DNA from: Nissolia schottii
Taxonomy: Eukaryota > Streptophyta > Magnoliopsida > Fabales > Fabaceae
DNA: 64,000 nt
Assembly: GCA_003254905.1 (NCBI GenBank)
Contig: QANU01005145.1
Span: forward strand, 228,239-292,238
Direction: 5' to 3'
Shown here: positions 48,487 through 59,617 of the stretch, one piece after another
Layout: each line of letters starts with the position of its first letter
Numbering within the stretch: position 1 is the first letter of the stretch
The notes under the pieces: model-generated
The model's input: the letters and a program-made list of their open reading frames with translations, nothing else
Databases searched by the model: none
What the model was told of the DNA's origin: nothing
Translations under genes and position numbers: made by a program

Positions 48487-49500
48487 TTCTTAGATTGTAT
48501 GGCAGTCATACACTGAAGAAATATTGGCAGAACTTCCTGATTTTTGCATGGCAGGGGAAGACATAAGGCGACCAGTGGTTCCTTTGATATGTTTTTTCAT
48601 CATTGAGTGGCACCAACATGATAGAGTTTTGCGTCAGTTTGGTATGGATCAACCTATACCAGGAAAGCCACATTAGCCGAATCATTTACATATCATCACT
48701 TTACAAGGAAAAATAGACCAACATGGCGATGCGCATAGACAATATGTTGCCTACTGGGATGATCGTCGAGGACATTGCCTACGTCTCTTACTGCACGTTC
48801 AGTGTACATGAAATGGTATAAAAAAATAACTCGATGTTGGATTTCTCGCACTTCAGTGACTCTAGGAGTTGTGGTAAGTTCTATGTCAATTGTTTTCTTT
48901 TTAAATTTATTTCGTATTATTGATGATAATTATTGGTATTTCAACTTGGTAGGGTAGGATGACATTGCGGAACAACATCTTTGGTTTATTAATCCTCACT
49001 CAGCATTTAACATGGAGAAGCTTCGAATATCAGCTGAGACTATTCTATCTTCATTACAGGAGCATGATCAAATTTCAAAGGAACAAATTCAAGTAGCTCC
49101 TCCTTCTATGACTAACATTCCACCGCCACCTAATGACGATAACTAGGGCTCAAGGACACGTCGTAGAAGAAGAACTGGATTAGCAGATGGACAAAGAAGA
49201 GCTCGTAATACTGACACATCTGAGTCTTCAAGCCACCAAGCTACTCAACATGAGGCCACTACCACAGCTAATATTGGTGCTGCTATCCCACCATCTCACC
49301 CATCAGTTGCTCCTTATCCTCCACCACCAAATTACTATCTACCACCATATCATTATGGATATTCATATCCTCCATACCCTCACCCATCACCATCACCAAC
49401 ACCACCACATTCTTACCCACCATCGTTGTATCCTTACCCGCCCTCATATACTTATCCATCACAAGATGGCACGTTATCTGACCCTCATCCTAGACGTCTA
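48487..49500 (+). pseudogene. Plant-mobile-domain (MAIN-like) gene remnant
   Basis: The segments RRPVVPLICFFIIEWHQHDRV, then LRQFGMDQPIPG, then YVAYWDDRRGHCLR and MKWYKKITRCWISR are typical of the plant mobile domain found in MAIN-like proteins and related transposon-derived genes. Stops and frame changes occur (for example after KPH at about 48676 and at 49146). The end reads GSRTRRRRRTGLADGQ and a Pro/Tyr-rich tail (YPPPPNYYLPPYHYGY). It is inferred to be a decayed copy; an intron-split live gene is less likely. Confidence 0.65.
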
Positions 49501-50431
49501 ACCCTAATACTCAGCATTAGTGACTTTGTTAGCTTTAATTTAATTTGTTTTTTTACTAGTGACTTTGTTATATTTAATTTTGTTATTTTAATTTTATGTA
49601 AATTACTTTTAACTTATGTGTCTTTATTATATGTGATTTTATATAAATGTGCAACTCTTGTTATTGTTTGAAACCTAAATGTTATATCACAAACATAACA
49701 ACCATAAACTACATGCAATGACTTAACATCGAGCCCTAACATTTGGCATGTGAAATTGATTGCTTCCAGTGATCATAAATGACATATTAATTGGATTGCT
49801 TCCACAAATTATCAAGAACAAAAGGTTCTAATCTAATAATTATCCTTGCGATTGTTCAAATCTTAAAATTGTGGATTTAAAACACGACCTCCATTACCCT
49901 ACATAGAGCATCCTAAAAACTTCTTTAATTATTATACAAAACAAGTAAAATTAGGAAAAAAATTATAGCCGAATCGATTTTTAAAATTAGACCTCATACC
50001 GCCATTTTCCAATGTCAAAGCAAGAACTAGTAACACTGCAAGGCAAATTCAATGCATGACTTAATGCAAAATCAATATAAAATCATGGGTGAATTCAACC
50101 CAAATTCGTCAAACAGGTTGGCAAATTCAATGCATAATCGCCTTCCACGATGGTGAATTCAATGCATAGTCGCCAGATGAGTTGGCGTTTTTAAGCCAAA
50201 TTCGCCAAACGGATTGGCAAGTCCTACGTGGCCTTGCCACGTAGACTTGCTTGCCATGCTGTCCAAAACATGTGAATTCCTCTAATATGTTTTGAAACAG
50301 TGGCATTTTGGTAATATGTTTTACTAATAAGGGCAGTATAGTAAACAAGTCGCCTATTTGGAAGGGAGAAATAGTCTTTTCCCTATTTTAAACCCTAATT
50401 GGTGCACACGTGTCATATTTGAATTGGTTAT
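49501..50431. other. Intergenic DNA with element-related motifs
   Basis: No gene. GGTAATATGTTTTACTAATA near 50311 and several TTGGCGA/CGCCAA motifs at 50100-50220 resemble the outer arms of the inverted-repeat element at 30.5-32.2 kb, so a related, unresolved element may lie here. Confidence 0.4.
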
Positions 50432-50733
50432 TGGTAGGATCCTGTAATTCGGAACTCTACATGGGAGGAATAAGTGACTTAGCTGGAATATATATGGAGA
50501 ACTAATTGATCTAAAGAAGGTAGGCAAGAACTAAGAGGAAGTAGGAGGGCTAAGGGTCCCTTAATACCCATGCTTTTTCTTTATTTGTTCTCTTCATTTT
50601 TTTTTTTTGCAATTATCCTTGTATTACTTGTTTCTAGTTTTGAGACTGAATTTTCCCACTGGAAATATCATGTCCTTCATTAATAAACAATATTTTTAGT
50701 CTATAAATTTAAGTAAATATCAAGTTCCTATCA
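50432..50733 (+). mobile_element. 5' LTR (302 bp) of an internally deleted LTR retrotransposon
   Basis: It begins TGGTAGGATCCTGTAATTC and ends AGTTCCTATCA. It aligns with the 3' LTR at 52252-52770 but lacks about 215 bp present there. The PBS TTGGTATCAAAGC follows at 50736, complementary in type to initiator tRNA-Met. GTTAT precedes the LTR. Confidence 0.85.
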
Positions 50734-50735
50734 AT

Positions 50736-50747
50736 TGGTATCAAAGC
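50736..50747 (+). other. Primer-binding site, tRNA-Met type
   Basis: TGGTATCAAAGC, two bases after the 5' LTR, differs at one position from the usual TGGTATCAGAGC. Confidence 0.8.
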
Positions 50748-50770
50748 TCCTCGATCTTGGGGACCTGTGA

Positions 50771-52251
50771 ATGGTGTCTACCAACGTTGCTGCAGCAAAC
50801 AAAGAATCAATCATGGAGGCAAGAATGGAGGCGTTTGAGAAGCAACAAGCAGAACAAAGCCAGATTCTTGAGAATCTGTCTCTGCAGATAGAAAGGCTAA
50901 GTCGTGATCAGAGTCATAGCCGACCTCGCAACAGAAATCCCGAGGGTGAAGGACGTGAACGAGTCTTTGAAAGGGAAGGGAATTCAAATCTAAGGAGGGC
51001 AGAAACCTACAAAAAATTGGAGCTACCTGTTTTCTCAGGGATGATGCATATGGGTGGTTGGTGAGGGCAGAGAGGTATTTTAGGTTGAATATGGTGGACG
51101 ATTATGACAAGATGGAGATCGCATTGGTGGCTATGGAAAGGGATGCTCTTACCTGGTACCAATGGGGGGAGGACCAAGTGCCTGTTCTAACTTGGAGGTA
51201 GTTTAAGGAGGATCTAATTAAGCGGTTTCAACAGGGGCCCTTGGGTCCCCTGCTTAAGGTTAGGCAAACCAATACAGTTATGCAGTACAGGAAGGAGTTT
51301 GAGCTAGTAGCAAGCTCAAAGAAGGACATGATCAAACGATTTCATCCACAGTATAACCTACACCAACCAGTCTGGGTTCCTTTTGGGGAATCAGAAGAGA
51401 AGTCTATGGCTGAGAAGGATGACGAGATGATAAAGACAGAACCATTGTTGGAGAAGATAGAGATAAAGAACGTGGTAGAAAAGGTGAAGGAAAATGAGGG
51501 AATGGAAGAGGTGTTTGTTGGTCACCATTCTCAGAACTCAAATTTTAAGGAAACTAAGGAGGGAGCTGGAGGGGACAACAAAGATGAGTGCAAAAGGGAA
51601 GAAGATATGGATGAATTAGTGGAAGTCCCAAAGGATGCAGGGGTCGATTTGCCCACAATAGTGAAGCAAGGGAAAAAACACTCTCTTGGGATTGAGAAGG
51701 AACCAGAGATGGAGCGATATCTACTAGAAGATCGACGTGACAACGACAGTGACAGTTTTGGGTACTTGGTGGATGACGATGGCGACCGAAGACAAGAGAC
51801 CAACGAGTTGGTTAATGGGACACGTTGCAGAGGGCGATGAAGGTGACTTGCGCCCACCTCCAGAGCCACCAGATCCAAAGGCAACTAAGACAACAACACC
51901 AAAGACTTATGCCACAATAGAGGCACTTGAGGCAATGACGACCTTAACGATGGAGCTTCTAGTAAAGGTCCAACGATTACCCAACTGCCGCATGAGAAAG
52001 TATAGGGAAGTAAGTGCAATGACCAGCGAAATGCTTGTTGTTGAGCTGCTTGCAATAGTTGTTGAGTTGTGTGCAGCAGCGATTCTTGAAAATCAAGATA
52101 GGTTATAGATTGGACTTGGGTCAAATTCTTGGGACTCAGGAGTACATGAGTGCAATGGAAGTATGCTTTGCTACTTTTTCGAGATTTGGGATCCAGGAAG
52201 GAGTCTCGATCATCACCTTGAGAACAAGGTCATTTTTCAGGTGAGGAGTAT
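50771..52251 (+). pseudogene. Degenerate Ty3/Gypsy gag fused to an acidic region; most of pol deleted
   Basis: The gag start (MVSTNVAAANKESIMEARME, then KLELPVFSG) shifts frame near 51040, then continues as YGWLVRAERYF and ALTWYQWGEDQVPVLTW. It meets a stop at 51201 and continues as FKEDLIKRFQQ, VRQTNTVMQYRKEFELVAS. From about 51330 the sequence is instead a Glu/Lys/Asp-rich stretch to 51839 with no gag, protease or RT motif. A piece near 52180-52230 (DHHLENKV) looks like a pol C-terminus ahead of the 3' LTR. RT, RNase H and integrase are missing, so the copy is non-autonomous. Confidence 0.7.
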
Positions 52252-52770
52252 TGTTAGCATCCTATAATTCTAAACTCTACATGTGAACAATAAATGACTT
52301 AGCTGGAATAAAAGAGGATAATAGAGAAATAAAAAAGGGAATTAAATGAGAGGAATTACAGGGTGAGGACATCAGAGAAATAATTAAAGAATTACACAGG
52401 GGAAGAATTATAGGGTGAGGACAACAGAGCAATTAATCAAGGAATCATAGGGGAGGAATCATGGGATGAGGACAATAGAAATTAAATTAGGATGACTAAG
52501 ACAAATAAAATAGGAGCTGTTGCATTCACTATATATGGAGAACTAAATGATCTAAAGAAGGTAGGCAAGAACTAAGAGGAACTAGGAGGTCTAAGGGTCC
52601 CTTAATACCCAGGCTTGTTCTTTATTTGTTCTCTTCATTTTTTCTGCAATTCTCCTAGTATTACTTGTTTCTAGTTCTGAGACTGAATTTCCCCACTAGA
52701 AATATCATGTCCTTCATTAACAAACAATAGTTTTAGTCTATGAATTTGAGAAAATACTACGTTCCTATCA
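52252..52770 (+). mobile_element. 3' LTR (519 bp) of the deleted retrotransposon
   Basis: It starts TGTTAGCATCC and ends CGTTCCTATCA. The extra part relative to the 5' LTR (about 52310-52530) holds three tandem GGGTGAGGACA/GGGATGAGGACA-type units. ATTAT follows, one mismatch from the GTTAT before the 5' LTR, consistent with an aged 5-bp duplication. Confidence 0.85.
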
Positions 52771-53145
52771 ATTATCATGTTGTGGTGTCGTGTTCTAGTT
52801 GCACATCAATCATTGGGCTATCAACCTTTAATCTATGCCCATGAGCCCTTTGGACCTTGCCAACCCATGTTGTTGGTGTGGGTCCCACGCTGGCTGGAGA
52901 CGGGGGCACTTCGCGGCTAACTATTTGGAAGCAGCCTCTCAACCCCCAGGATAGTGTCAGACTAGTCTTTTCTTGATGTGCGATTGGTTTTATATTTGTG
53001 AGGCGTCTTTGTAGGCACTTCCTAGAATCTAGTTGTTTTCTTGGCTCTCATAAAGCTTCCCAAATCCATTGACAATGCAGCCTCTTGACTGATCCAACTT
53101 TTTTATCCCAGATGCCTCAAAGGCGTGCTAAATGACTTAACATGT

Positions 53146-53263
53146 GGCCCGTGGAGAAATAATTGCATGGTTTTGGACCACATTTAATACATTGTCCAAG
53201 AACATTATGAACCATTGATTTTAATTTGTAGTATTTCAAATATATACATATATATATATATAT

Positions 53264-53294
<31 letters not shown>

Positions 53295-53366
53295 AAAGAA
53301 ATCAATCATGTTCTTACACCATGCATTAAATGTAGTTTAGGACCATGTAAGTATTTCTCTGCCCAA
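53146..53366. mobile_element. Hairpin MITE with a TA-repeat loop
   Basis: The left arm (GAGAAATAATTGCATGG, then ACCACATTTAATACATTG, then CAAGAACAT) pairs with the right arm, whose reverse complement reads GAGAAATACTTACATGG, ACTACATTTAATGCATGG, TAAGAACAT. Arms are about 75 bp, with a TA-repeat centre at 53238-53294. There is no coding content. Confidence 0.75.
53238..53294. repeat. TA/TACA microsatellite in the hairpin loop
   Basis: Imperfect TA repeat with CA interruptions; the 62-codon minus frame over it is spurious. Confidence 0.85.
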
Positions 53367-53454
53367 TGGGGGCACCACAATCTTTGCCTCGGGTGCCCCA
53401 TGAGGGCACTGCAATTCCAAGCTCAAGCACCCATGGGGGGCGGTACAATTTAAG

Positions 53455-53575
53455 GCAAGGAGCGTTAGGATAGAGAATCTAAAGAGGAACTTGGATGAAG
53501 TTGAGCAGCTCTTAAAGGGGAAGAACTGGACTCAAGTTGGTGGACAATCTCCACCTCGACAAGAGCACTAGCGAG
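53455..53575 (+). pseudogene. Coding-like fragment left of the Copia element
   Basis: One frame reads RIENLKRNLDEVEQLLKGKN and then WTQVGGQSPPRQEH, a gag-like charged segment. It appears to resume after the Copia insertion at 55109 as ETKGQWHREDYPSHMSPPQS. It is probably an old retroelement gag, but no family is assigned. Confidence 0.4.
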
Positions 53576-55108
53576 TGTTGAAATGTGAGAAAACGAGAGA
53601 AAGTTATATGAATTCCATGTGTCTCAACTACACAACGGAGGCTGGTTTATATAGGCCATATGCCATAAATACAATGATATGCAAAAATATAACCTTCCCT
53701 AATTAAAGATTCTATCATATCTAAATCATATCAAATCATATCCTAATCATATATTTGATATTCTAACACTCCCCCTCAAGCTAAAGTTCACTAAACTTTA
53801 AGCGTGTTACAAATTGAGTCTTATTGAGAGAGAATATAAAAAAGGAATAGCCTTTGGCTGCAGCCATCGGTGAAAAGCTCGTAGGAGGTGCAACTGTTTG
53901 CATGAGAACAGAGTTCAGGAACCATTAAAAAAAGCACAATAACAGAGTGGAGTTGCGAGACGCGCAATTATTTCACGAAATGAACTTTAGGAACCATTAG
54001 AATAAGACGTAATAAAAGAGTAGCCAAATGAACAAGATGCCAAGCAGTGAGTAACTTGCCGGATATGGTACAACTAGTGTAAATGTAGTGGTAAACTTGA
54101 GAATGAAGCATCGAAACCATTGGAAAGAGACCAATTGGTGTAGGCACAGAGGTAAGCAGGAACCACCGGAAAGAGACCAATTGGTGTAGGCACAGTGGTA
54201 AGCATGGGAATAAAGCACCACAACCACTTAAAAGACTCCCTCGTGGGTGAACACTGTATCGGCAAACAGAGGCACTGTTGTCAAACTAACGGAGGCGGCA
54301 TGTCCACAACTAGGCTGGAAATGCTCTAGAGAACCTGTTGGTGGCAACGGCGGTTGGAAAGGGCTCCGAGAAAGGCAGCCGGTATCTATAACGGCAACGG
54401 ATAGTTGTTGGAGGCTACCAGAAAGGATGGCACGGCATAAAAAAGACAGGAAACTGATAATTTAGCATGCCACGTCAACCATAGGTCACGAACAGGGGCA
54501 AAACTCAAAATCAAAAAAGTCTCAAATAAACTAGTGGCCCGTCGAAGAATCTTAGGACAGATCTGGAAAGAGGAGACTGAGACAAGCCTGGTGGTGCAAG
54601 CGGCGGCTAGAGATGTCACCGGATGCGACACCATCACACGCGGCAAGAAGCGGCAGTGCGTAGGTTTTCATCAGAGGAGCTATCGTGCGTGTGGGCGACG
54701 AATGGGGTTTCAGACGTCGACGCGACTTTAGAGAGATTGGTTCGCACAGAAGAGGCCACTCTAGTGGTGTTGACGATGGATAACGGCGGTTAACAGGTAC
54801 AAAATGCTGCCGGAGAAGGTGGCACGACAGGGATGGCCTGGAAACTAGAGGAACACACGGTTTGCTAGAAAAGTTTCACTGGAAGGAAGTGAGCCCTCTT
54901 GAGGCACGAATCCTTTCTCTCCATGCTCTTAGATAACATGTTGAAATGTGAGAAAACGGGAGAAAATTCCATGTGTCTCAACTACACAATGGAGGCTGAT
55001 TTATATAGGCTATATGCCATAAATACATATGCAAAAATATAATCTTTCCTAATTTAATATTGTATCATATCTAAATCATTTCCTAATCATGTATTTGATA
55101 TTCTAACA
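53576..55108 (-). mobile_element. Non-autonomous Copia-type LTR element, 1.53 kb
   Basis: On the minus strand the 5' LTR is 55108-54939 (170 bp) and the 3' LTR is 53768-53576 (193 bp). Both run from TGTTAGAATATCAAATA to CTCACATTTCAACA. The PBS-like TTATCTAAGAGCATGG follows the 5' LTR, and a polypurine tract CTTGAGGGGGAG (53780-53769) precedes the 3' LTR. The interior of about 1.17 kb has no gag, pol or integrase motif; the 86-codon minus frame at 54386-54646 is not recognised. A direct duplication of a block containing GAGACCAATTGGTGTAGGCA lies at 54110-54205. A clean target duplication was not found. Confidence 0.85.
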
Positions 55109-56096
55109 GAGACCAAGGGCCAATGGCATAGAGAGGACTACCCTTCGCACATGTCACCTCCTCAATCATCAAAGAATTGTGACTCCTACTACTTACACAA
55201 GGAGAAACGGTATTCCGCAGAGTTGAGGATGACTGTCACTGAGGAAGCCGACCGCCTAACAATTCGTGCAATAGTCATTCTCCTTGGCATCGCGATAGGG
55301 AGAGGAAGATGGAGCTTCCTACTTGAAGTAGATTTTGAGTAGCACTCCCTTCAACTAGCTATCAGAAAGAGAAAGATATGAAGACAGAGTGAAGAATCTG
55401 CGACGGAGGGGCTGAAATGAGGTGTCCAAGCTCTAGGCATAAGAGCACAATCTCACGTCGTAGGGATGAAAGGCAAAAGACCAAGGTCTTCTTTGCTCAA
55501 AGAAGGAAGTGAAATCAACCAATCACCACCCTTATAAGTTGATGGAGAGAGGAAAAGATGGGTGGGTTCATGAAGTGGACCTTTGGGGTACGAGAAGTCT
55601 AGTTGTGATTCCATCGCCAAAGCTACCAGACTCGCTCGAAGCTGCCAAGACTGCCACTATAGAAGTAGAGGTTGAGGTGGAGGAGGCCATTGTACAACAC
55701 TTTCTCAGAGATGTGCGAAAGAATGAAATGGGGGAGGCAGGTAGGGCACTTCAACAACCTGGTCCAAAGTTTGACTGAATCGATTTGGCCCAAGCCACTA
55801 ATGAAAAGAAAGTGGTTTATGAATTCAAGGTGGCCAGAAGAAGACTGATGTACAAATAAAAGAAGATGATGCAGAAGGGATAAAGATGGTGTTTTAGAAA
55901 ATGAATCATTTATTTAACTTGGCGGACCAAGCCTGTATTAGGAGAGAGAAGCATTTCAATCACTTTTCAGTAGACCTAGCTCATAAGTGTGAAAAGTAGA
56001 CGCTGATGGATAGTGGTAAAGAAGAGTTGCACGCACATGGGAGTTCATATGCCAAATTAATGGGCAGAGGACAAATCTATTAGTGCAGTAGAAGGG
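55109..56096 (+). pseudogene. Decayed retroelement-like coding debris
   Basis: Open frames at 55151-55342 and 55509-55778 are Arg/Glu/Lys-rich with no recognisable domain. They follow the interrupted coding-like fragment at 53455-53575 and probably belong to the same old element. Confidence 0.35.
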
Positions 56097-56533
56097 TGTA
56101 AGAACTGGCATCAATGGGAAAAGCTTGCTGAAATGTTGCAGATTTTATTTATTTGTGCAGAAATTCCAATAGGGAATTTCTGTGTCAGAACCGAAACAGA
56201 ATGGCTAAAAGATTGAAAAATAATGAACGGAAAATAGAAATAATCTGGGAATTTAGGATCCCTTGGTCCTCCTAGTCCACTCAAGTCCTGAATGACTTTC
56301 CCCTTCCACATGATCTCACTTATAATAGTCCTTGAGAGGGAATCAAGAAACTAAGCATTGTTTGCTCCTAAAAATCCTCCTTTCCTAATTTGTCTCAACT
56401 AATTTATTCTTTCCTAACAAATCAGATTTTATTTTCTCCTAATCTGCTCTTATTTCTTCTAGAATAATGATGTGGAAAAGGAATTATTTTCTTTCCCTTA
56501 GGCAATTCGGTTGCTGCTGGTAGGTCTGTAACA
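56097..56533 (-). mobile_element. Probable solo LTR, same family as the Gypsy LTR at 60460
   Basis: On the minus strand it starts TGTTACAGACC and ends CCAGTTCTTACA. It shares the order and wording of blocks with 60460-60884: AATAATTCCTTTTCC against AATCCTTCCTTTTCC, then TATTCTAGAAGA, then the CAGATTAGGAG block, and the shared end CCAGTT.TTACA. No PBS or polypurine tract adjoins it. Flanks are AAGGG and AGGGG, a near-match 5-bp duplication. Confidence 0.7.
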
Positions 56534-56723
56534 AGGGGCTTTAAGAAAACATTAGATTGACTCAAGTTTTAGATTGGTCAATGAGCACTTTGAGAGATAT
56601 ATTGCTATGTCTGAGGTTTTTCTTGTTGCCCATCATCATGTTGAAGAAGGAATATGCAAGAGACATCAAGAAAAAATCCAAGAACATTTTGTTTATCAGT
56701 AGTAGAATTCATTTCAATTGGAA

Positions 56724-57002
56724 GGCTTAAATATGTTTAGTCCCTCAAAATATGTCACTTTCCATTTTGATGATGTTAACTTTGGTCCTCGGCATTTATT
56801 ATTTTCTGTTAAGTAGTAATGTAGCAAAAAAAGATGATGACACATGACACACATCCTCATCTTCGTTTGTCACATCACCACTGAACGGAAAAAAGTTTAT
56901 GTCAAGGACCAATCAACATCTAAAAAATGGAGGACTAAAACCATAGGAAAATTTTCTGATACGAAAATTGAAGTGTTATATTTTGAGGGACATATATAAC
57001 CC
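56724..57002. mobile_element. MITE, TTAAATATG family
   Basis: The left end (GGCTTAAATATGTTTAGTCC, then CTCAAAATATG) and the reversed right end (GGTTATATATGTCCCTCAAA) match. The flanks CAATTGGAA (56715-56723) and CAACCGGAA (57003-57011) are a 7-of-9 match, fitting a Mutator-type 9-bp duplication. It lies just past the last recognisable exon of the armadillo-repeat gene fragment. Confidence 0.65.
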
Positions 57003-57096
57003 CAACCGGAATTACATGCAGCTCTTGGGTCCGCATGTATATAGATAAAATCACAAAAGTAACAATCTTCCAATTACTGAACAAAGGAAGTCGCAC

Positions 57097-57752
57097 CAAT
57101 TTCGGTATAACACCTGCTTCAACCATGGTCTTGTGGTTAACATGACTCAATGCTAAATTTGCCAAAATACCTCCTGCAGCTTCCTTCACTTTTATATCCT
57201 CATCATCAAGGTATTTAATAGATAATAGTAGAATATCACTCTTTGCAATTCTAATGCAGAGCTTCTCATCGACAGATAAATTCCAAAGTGTACTCATACT
57301 TTGCTCCTTCACCTGAAAAAAAAGTTTTGAAGATTCTCAATTTTCTACACTAAGAAAATAAGTGCACATGACTCCAAGTTTGAATATACAATTTCCTATA
57401 CCTCTGAAGTCAAAGCCAATTGCCTTAACAATCTATTTATCTCTTCCATTGCTCCACTATTTGCTACAGCGTTCCTATATAGATTGACTGATGATAGTGA
57501 TCGCAGAAGTCCTGCAGCTGCCTCACATGATGAACTAGATTCTGATCTAAGGAGATTCACAATAAGATTAATACAACCAGGAAACTGCATTATAGTGTCA
57601 ATACACTTCTTTCCACCAAGTGAGTATTTCCAAAGAGCAATTATAGCTTGCTCTCTATCAAGAGGATCATGATCCAGACCTAACATACGAACAAACAAGG
57701 CCACATAACCATCACCAAGGCCAGAAGATGTACGTTCTACTGCATCAATACC
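57097..57752 (-). pseudogene. Partial armadillo-repeat protein gene (two exons)
   Basis: Exon 57752-57402 (117 codons, from GIDAVERTSSGLGDGYV to LALTSE) joins in frame at GT-AG sites to exon 57312-57097 (VKEQSMSTLWNLSVDEKLC to EAGVIPKL). The sequence shows about three to four ARM-like helical repeats: ALWKYSLGGKKC, EAAAGLLRSLSSVN, STLWNLSVDE, EAAGGILANLALSH. ARM repeats form protein-binding solenoids; a plant organelle-linked ARM family looks similar, but I assign no name. No upstream exon is seen between 57753 and the Copia debris at 58375. Downstream, after a weak GTGCGA donor, only a MITE and an LTR follow. It is either a fragment of a gene with very large introns or, more likely, a truncated copy. 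The reading frames themselves are intact. Confidence 0.7.
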
Positions 57753-58374
57753 CTGAAAACAAAATTCGAGCACAAATTATCACATGAAATGTACAGGATT
57801 TGGGGGAGGGGAAAAAAAGTCAAGATTTTGTAGTGTGGTGTCTGCAGTTCTCGGGTGCATTTGGTTGTAGTAGAATGCTTGGGTTTTTCATGGTGCATAA
57901 TTGCCTTCAGAAATATTGTGGGATACAATAAAGTTTTAGTCTTCTCACTATCAGATCTGCATAGATAACTTCCATTCTGCATCGTTTTTTTAAGTTCTTT
58001 TCTTTTTCCTAATTTCTCTGTAATTTTCTCCTTCTATAGTTTTCTGATGGAGGAATTCTTATGCTCCTATCTTTGTAATCCTTGTCTTTCTTGATAAATA
58101 TCTTACTCTATAAAAAGAAATATAAGATGAAATGAATTATTGTCTAAATTGAATACATAACCACAAACACGGGTATAATATGTGTGTGAGAGAGTATATA
58201 TGGTCAAGATCAAGTTATACTACTATAACTTTAAGTAACTTTTATTGGTGCAATTTTTACAAAACCCAACGCTCGATCAGAAGTTCATATCTTATGCATT
58301 ATCTTTAAAAGTTCATATTAATAAAAAAATAGTTTGACATATTTTTAGTAAATATCCAAATTAATGTAATACTT
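57753..58374. other. Intron-like or intergenic DNA, nothing recognised
   Basis: AT-rich, with no upstream ARM exon that could be supported on the minus strand. Confidence 0.4.
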
Positions 58375-59617
58375 GTGTTTAAAAAGCATTTGAGTCGTCG
58401 TCACCAGCACGGCCTACCCCCAATGGTGGCGCCTCCATCCGAGATCATCCACGCCCTCGTGCGCCTCCAAAGTGCTCTACTTATTCTCCAATGCAACAAC
58501 TCTTCAGCTGCGCATGCCAGCACATCTGGCAACCTTTCTGGCCACCGCTTTCATCACCCGTCACCGTGATCTGCACTCCTCGGATCTGTCCTCTTCTTGT
58601 TCATCTGGCAATTGCTCCATCAAATGCATTTCTGGTTTCCAGTTTTTCCCTTGTTCGTAACCCATGGCTGTTGATACCTCTATAGCTAGCTCCAAGGATG
58701 TTCCGACCTATGTCGATTTCCTTAGATGGAATGAGCAACATCAGAACTCTCGCTCCACCGCTTGTATTGCGCACAATGGTAATTCATTTGCTTGTCTCTC
58801 TCAGTTGCATCCTTGGGTCCTTAGATCCTTCATTTGGCTGATACCAATCATAATTCTTGTAATTCATTAGCAAGAAGTTAAGAAAACATCCTTATGTGAT
58901 GAGTTTCAAAGAGTTCTATATGGCACAACCTCCAAGTGTTACTGTACCTAGCATGGGATTAGTTTGCCGCCTCCGACGCTCACTCTAGGCTTTGAACAAT
59001 CCCCCTATGCTTGATTTGGGAGATTTAGCAATATTATTAAGCAATTTTACATGATTCATTGCAAGGCTGACCACTATGTTTTCTTTCAACACTCTTAAGC
59101 TGGCTGTTATATTTACCTGGTTGTTTATGTCGAGGACATCATCATCACCGGTAATGATGAGGTTAGTGTCCAAGTTCTCAAACAACATATTTGACACCAC
59201 TTTCAGACCAAAGATTTGGGTCCTTTGAAATATTTTTTGTGCATCGAGGTTGCTCAATCTACAACTGGTGTTGCCATTGCTTGAAGGAAATATGTTCTGG
59301 ACACACTTGCCAAAACTAACATGCCGGATTGTCCCCCCCCCCCACAAGATACTCCAACAGATCCAAACATCAAGTCACTAACGGGTCAAAGGGAGCCTTG
59401 GAAAAACCAAGGCAAATATCGGCATCCTGTTGCAAAACTTAACTATCTTACTGTAACCAGACGAAATATGTTGTGAGTGTGGTAAGTCAGTTTCTAAAAG
59501 CTCCTTGTGATAGTCATTGGGATGTTGTGGCTCGCATTGTTAGGTACATCAAGAGTGCACCAGATAAAGGGTTTCTTTATGAAAATAATAGCAATAATCA
59601 AGTTGTTGGATATTGTT
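58375..59617 (+). pseudogene. Decayed Copia gag-pol remnant
   Basis: Pieces in order are a gag-like segment, then NGNSFACLSQ...HPWVLRS (normally the start of protease), then a large deletion. RT sequence follows, with a YLVVYVEDIIITGND block where the family has a YVDD centre, then FQTKDLGPLKYF and RKYVLDTLAKTNM. RNase H linker sequence (VVSQFLKAPCDSHWD, IVRYIKSAPDKGFLYEN) completes it. Many stops and shifts separate the pieces. The remnant ends at a T-rich junction where a LINE is inserted. The minus-strand 120-codon frame at 58985-59347 is a shadow. Confidence 0.85.

Noticed and set aside
49187..49501. 104-codon His/Leu-rich plus-strand frame
   Set aside because: Shadow of the frame that encodes the Pro/Tyr-rich tail of the plant-mobile-domain remnant.
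51531..51884. 117-codon minus-strand frame rich in serine
   Set aside because: Mirror of the acidic Glu/Lys-rich plus-strand region; no recognisable domain.
58985..59347. 120-codon minus-strand frame
   Set aside because: It is antisense to the readable Copia reverse-transcriptase remnant; the plus strand carries the real homology.
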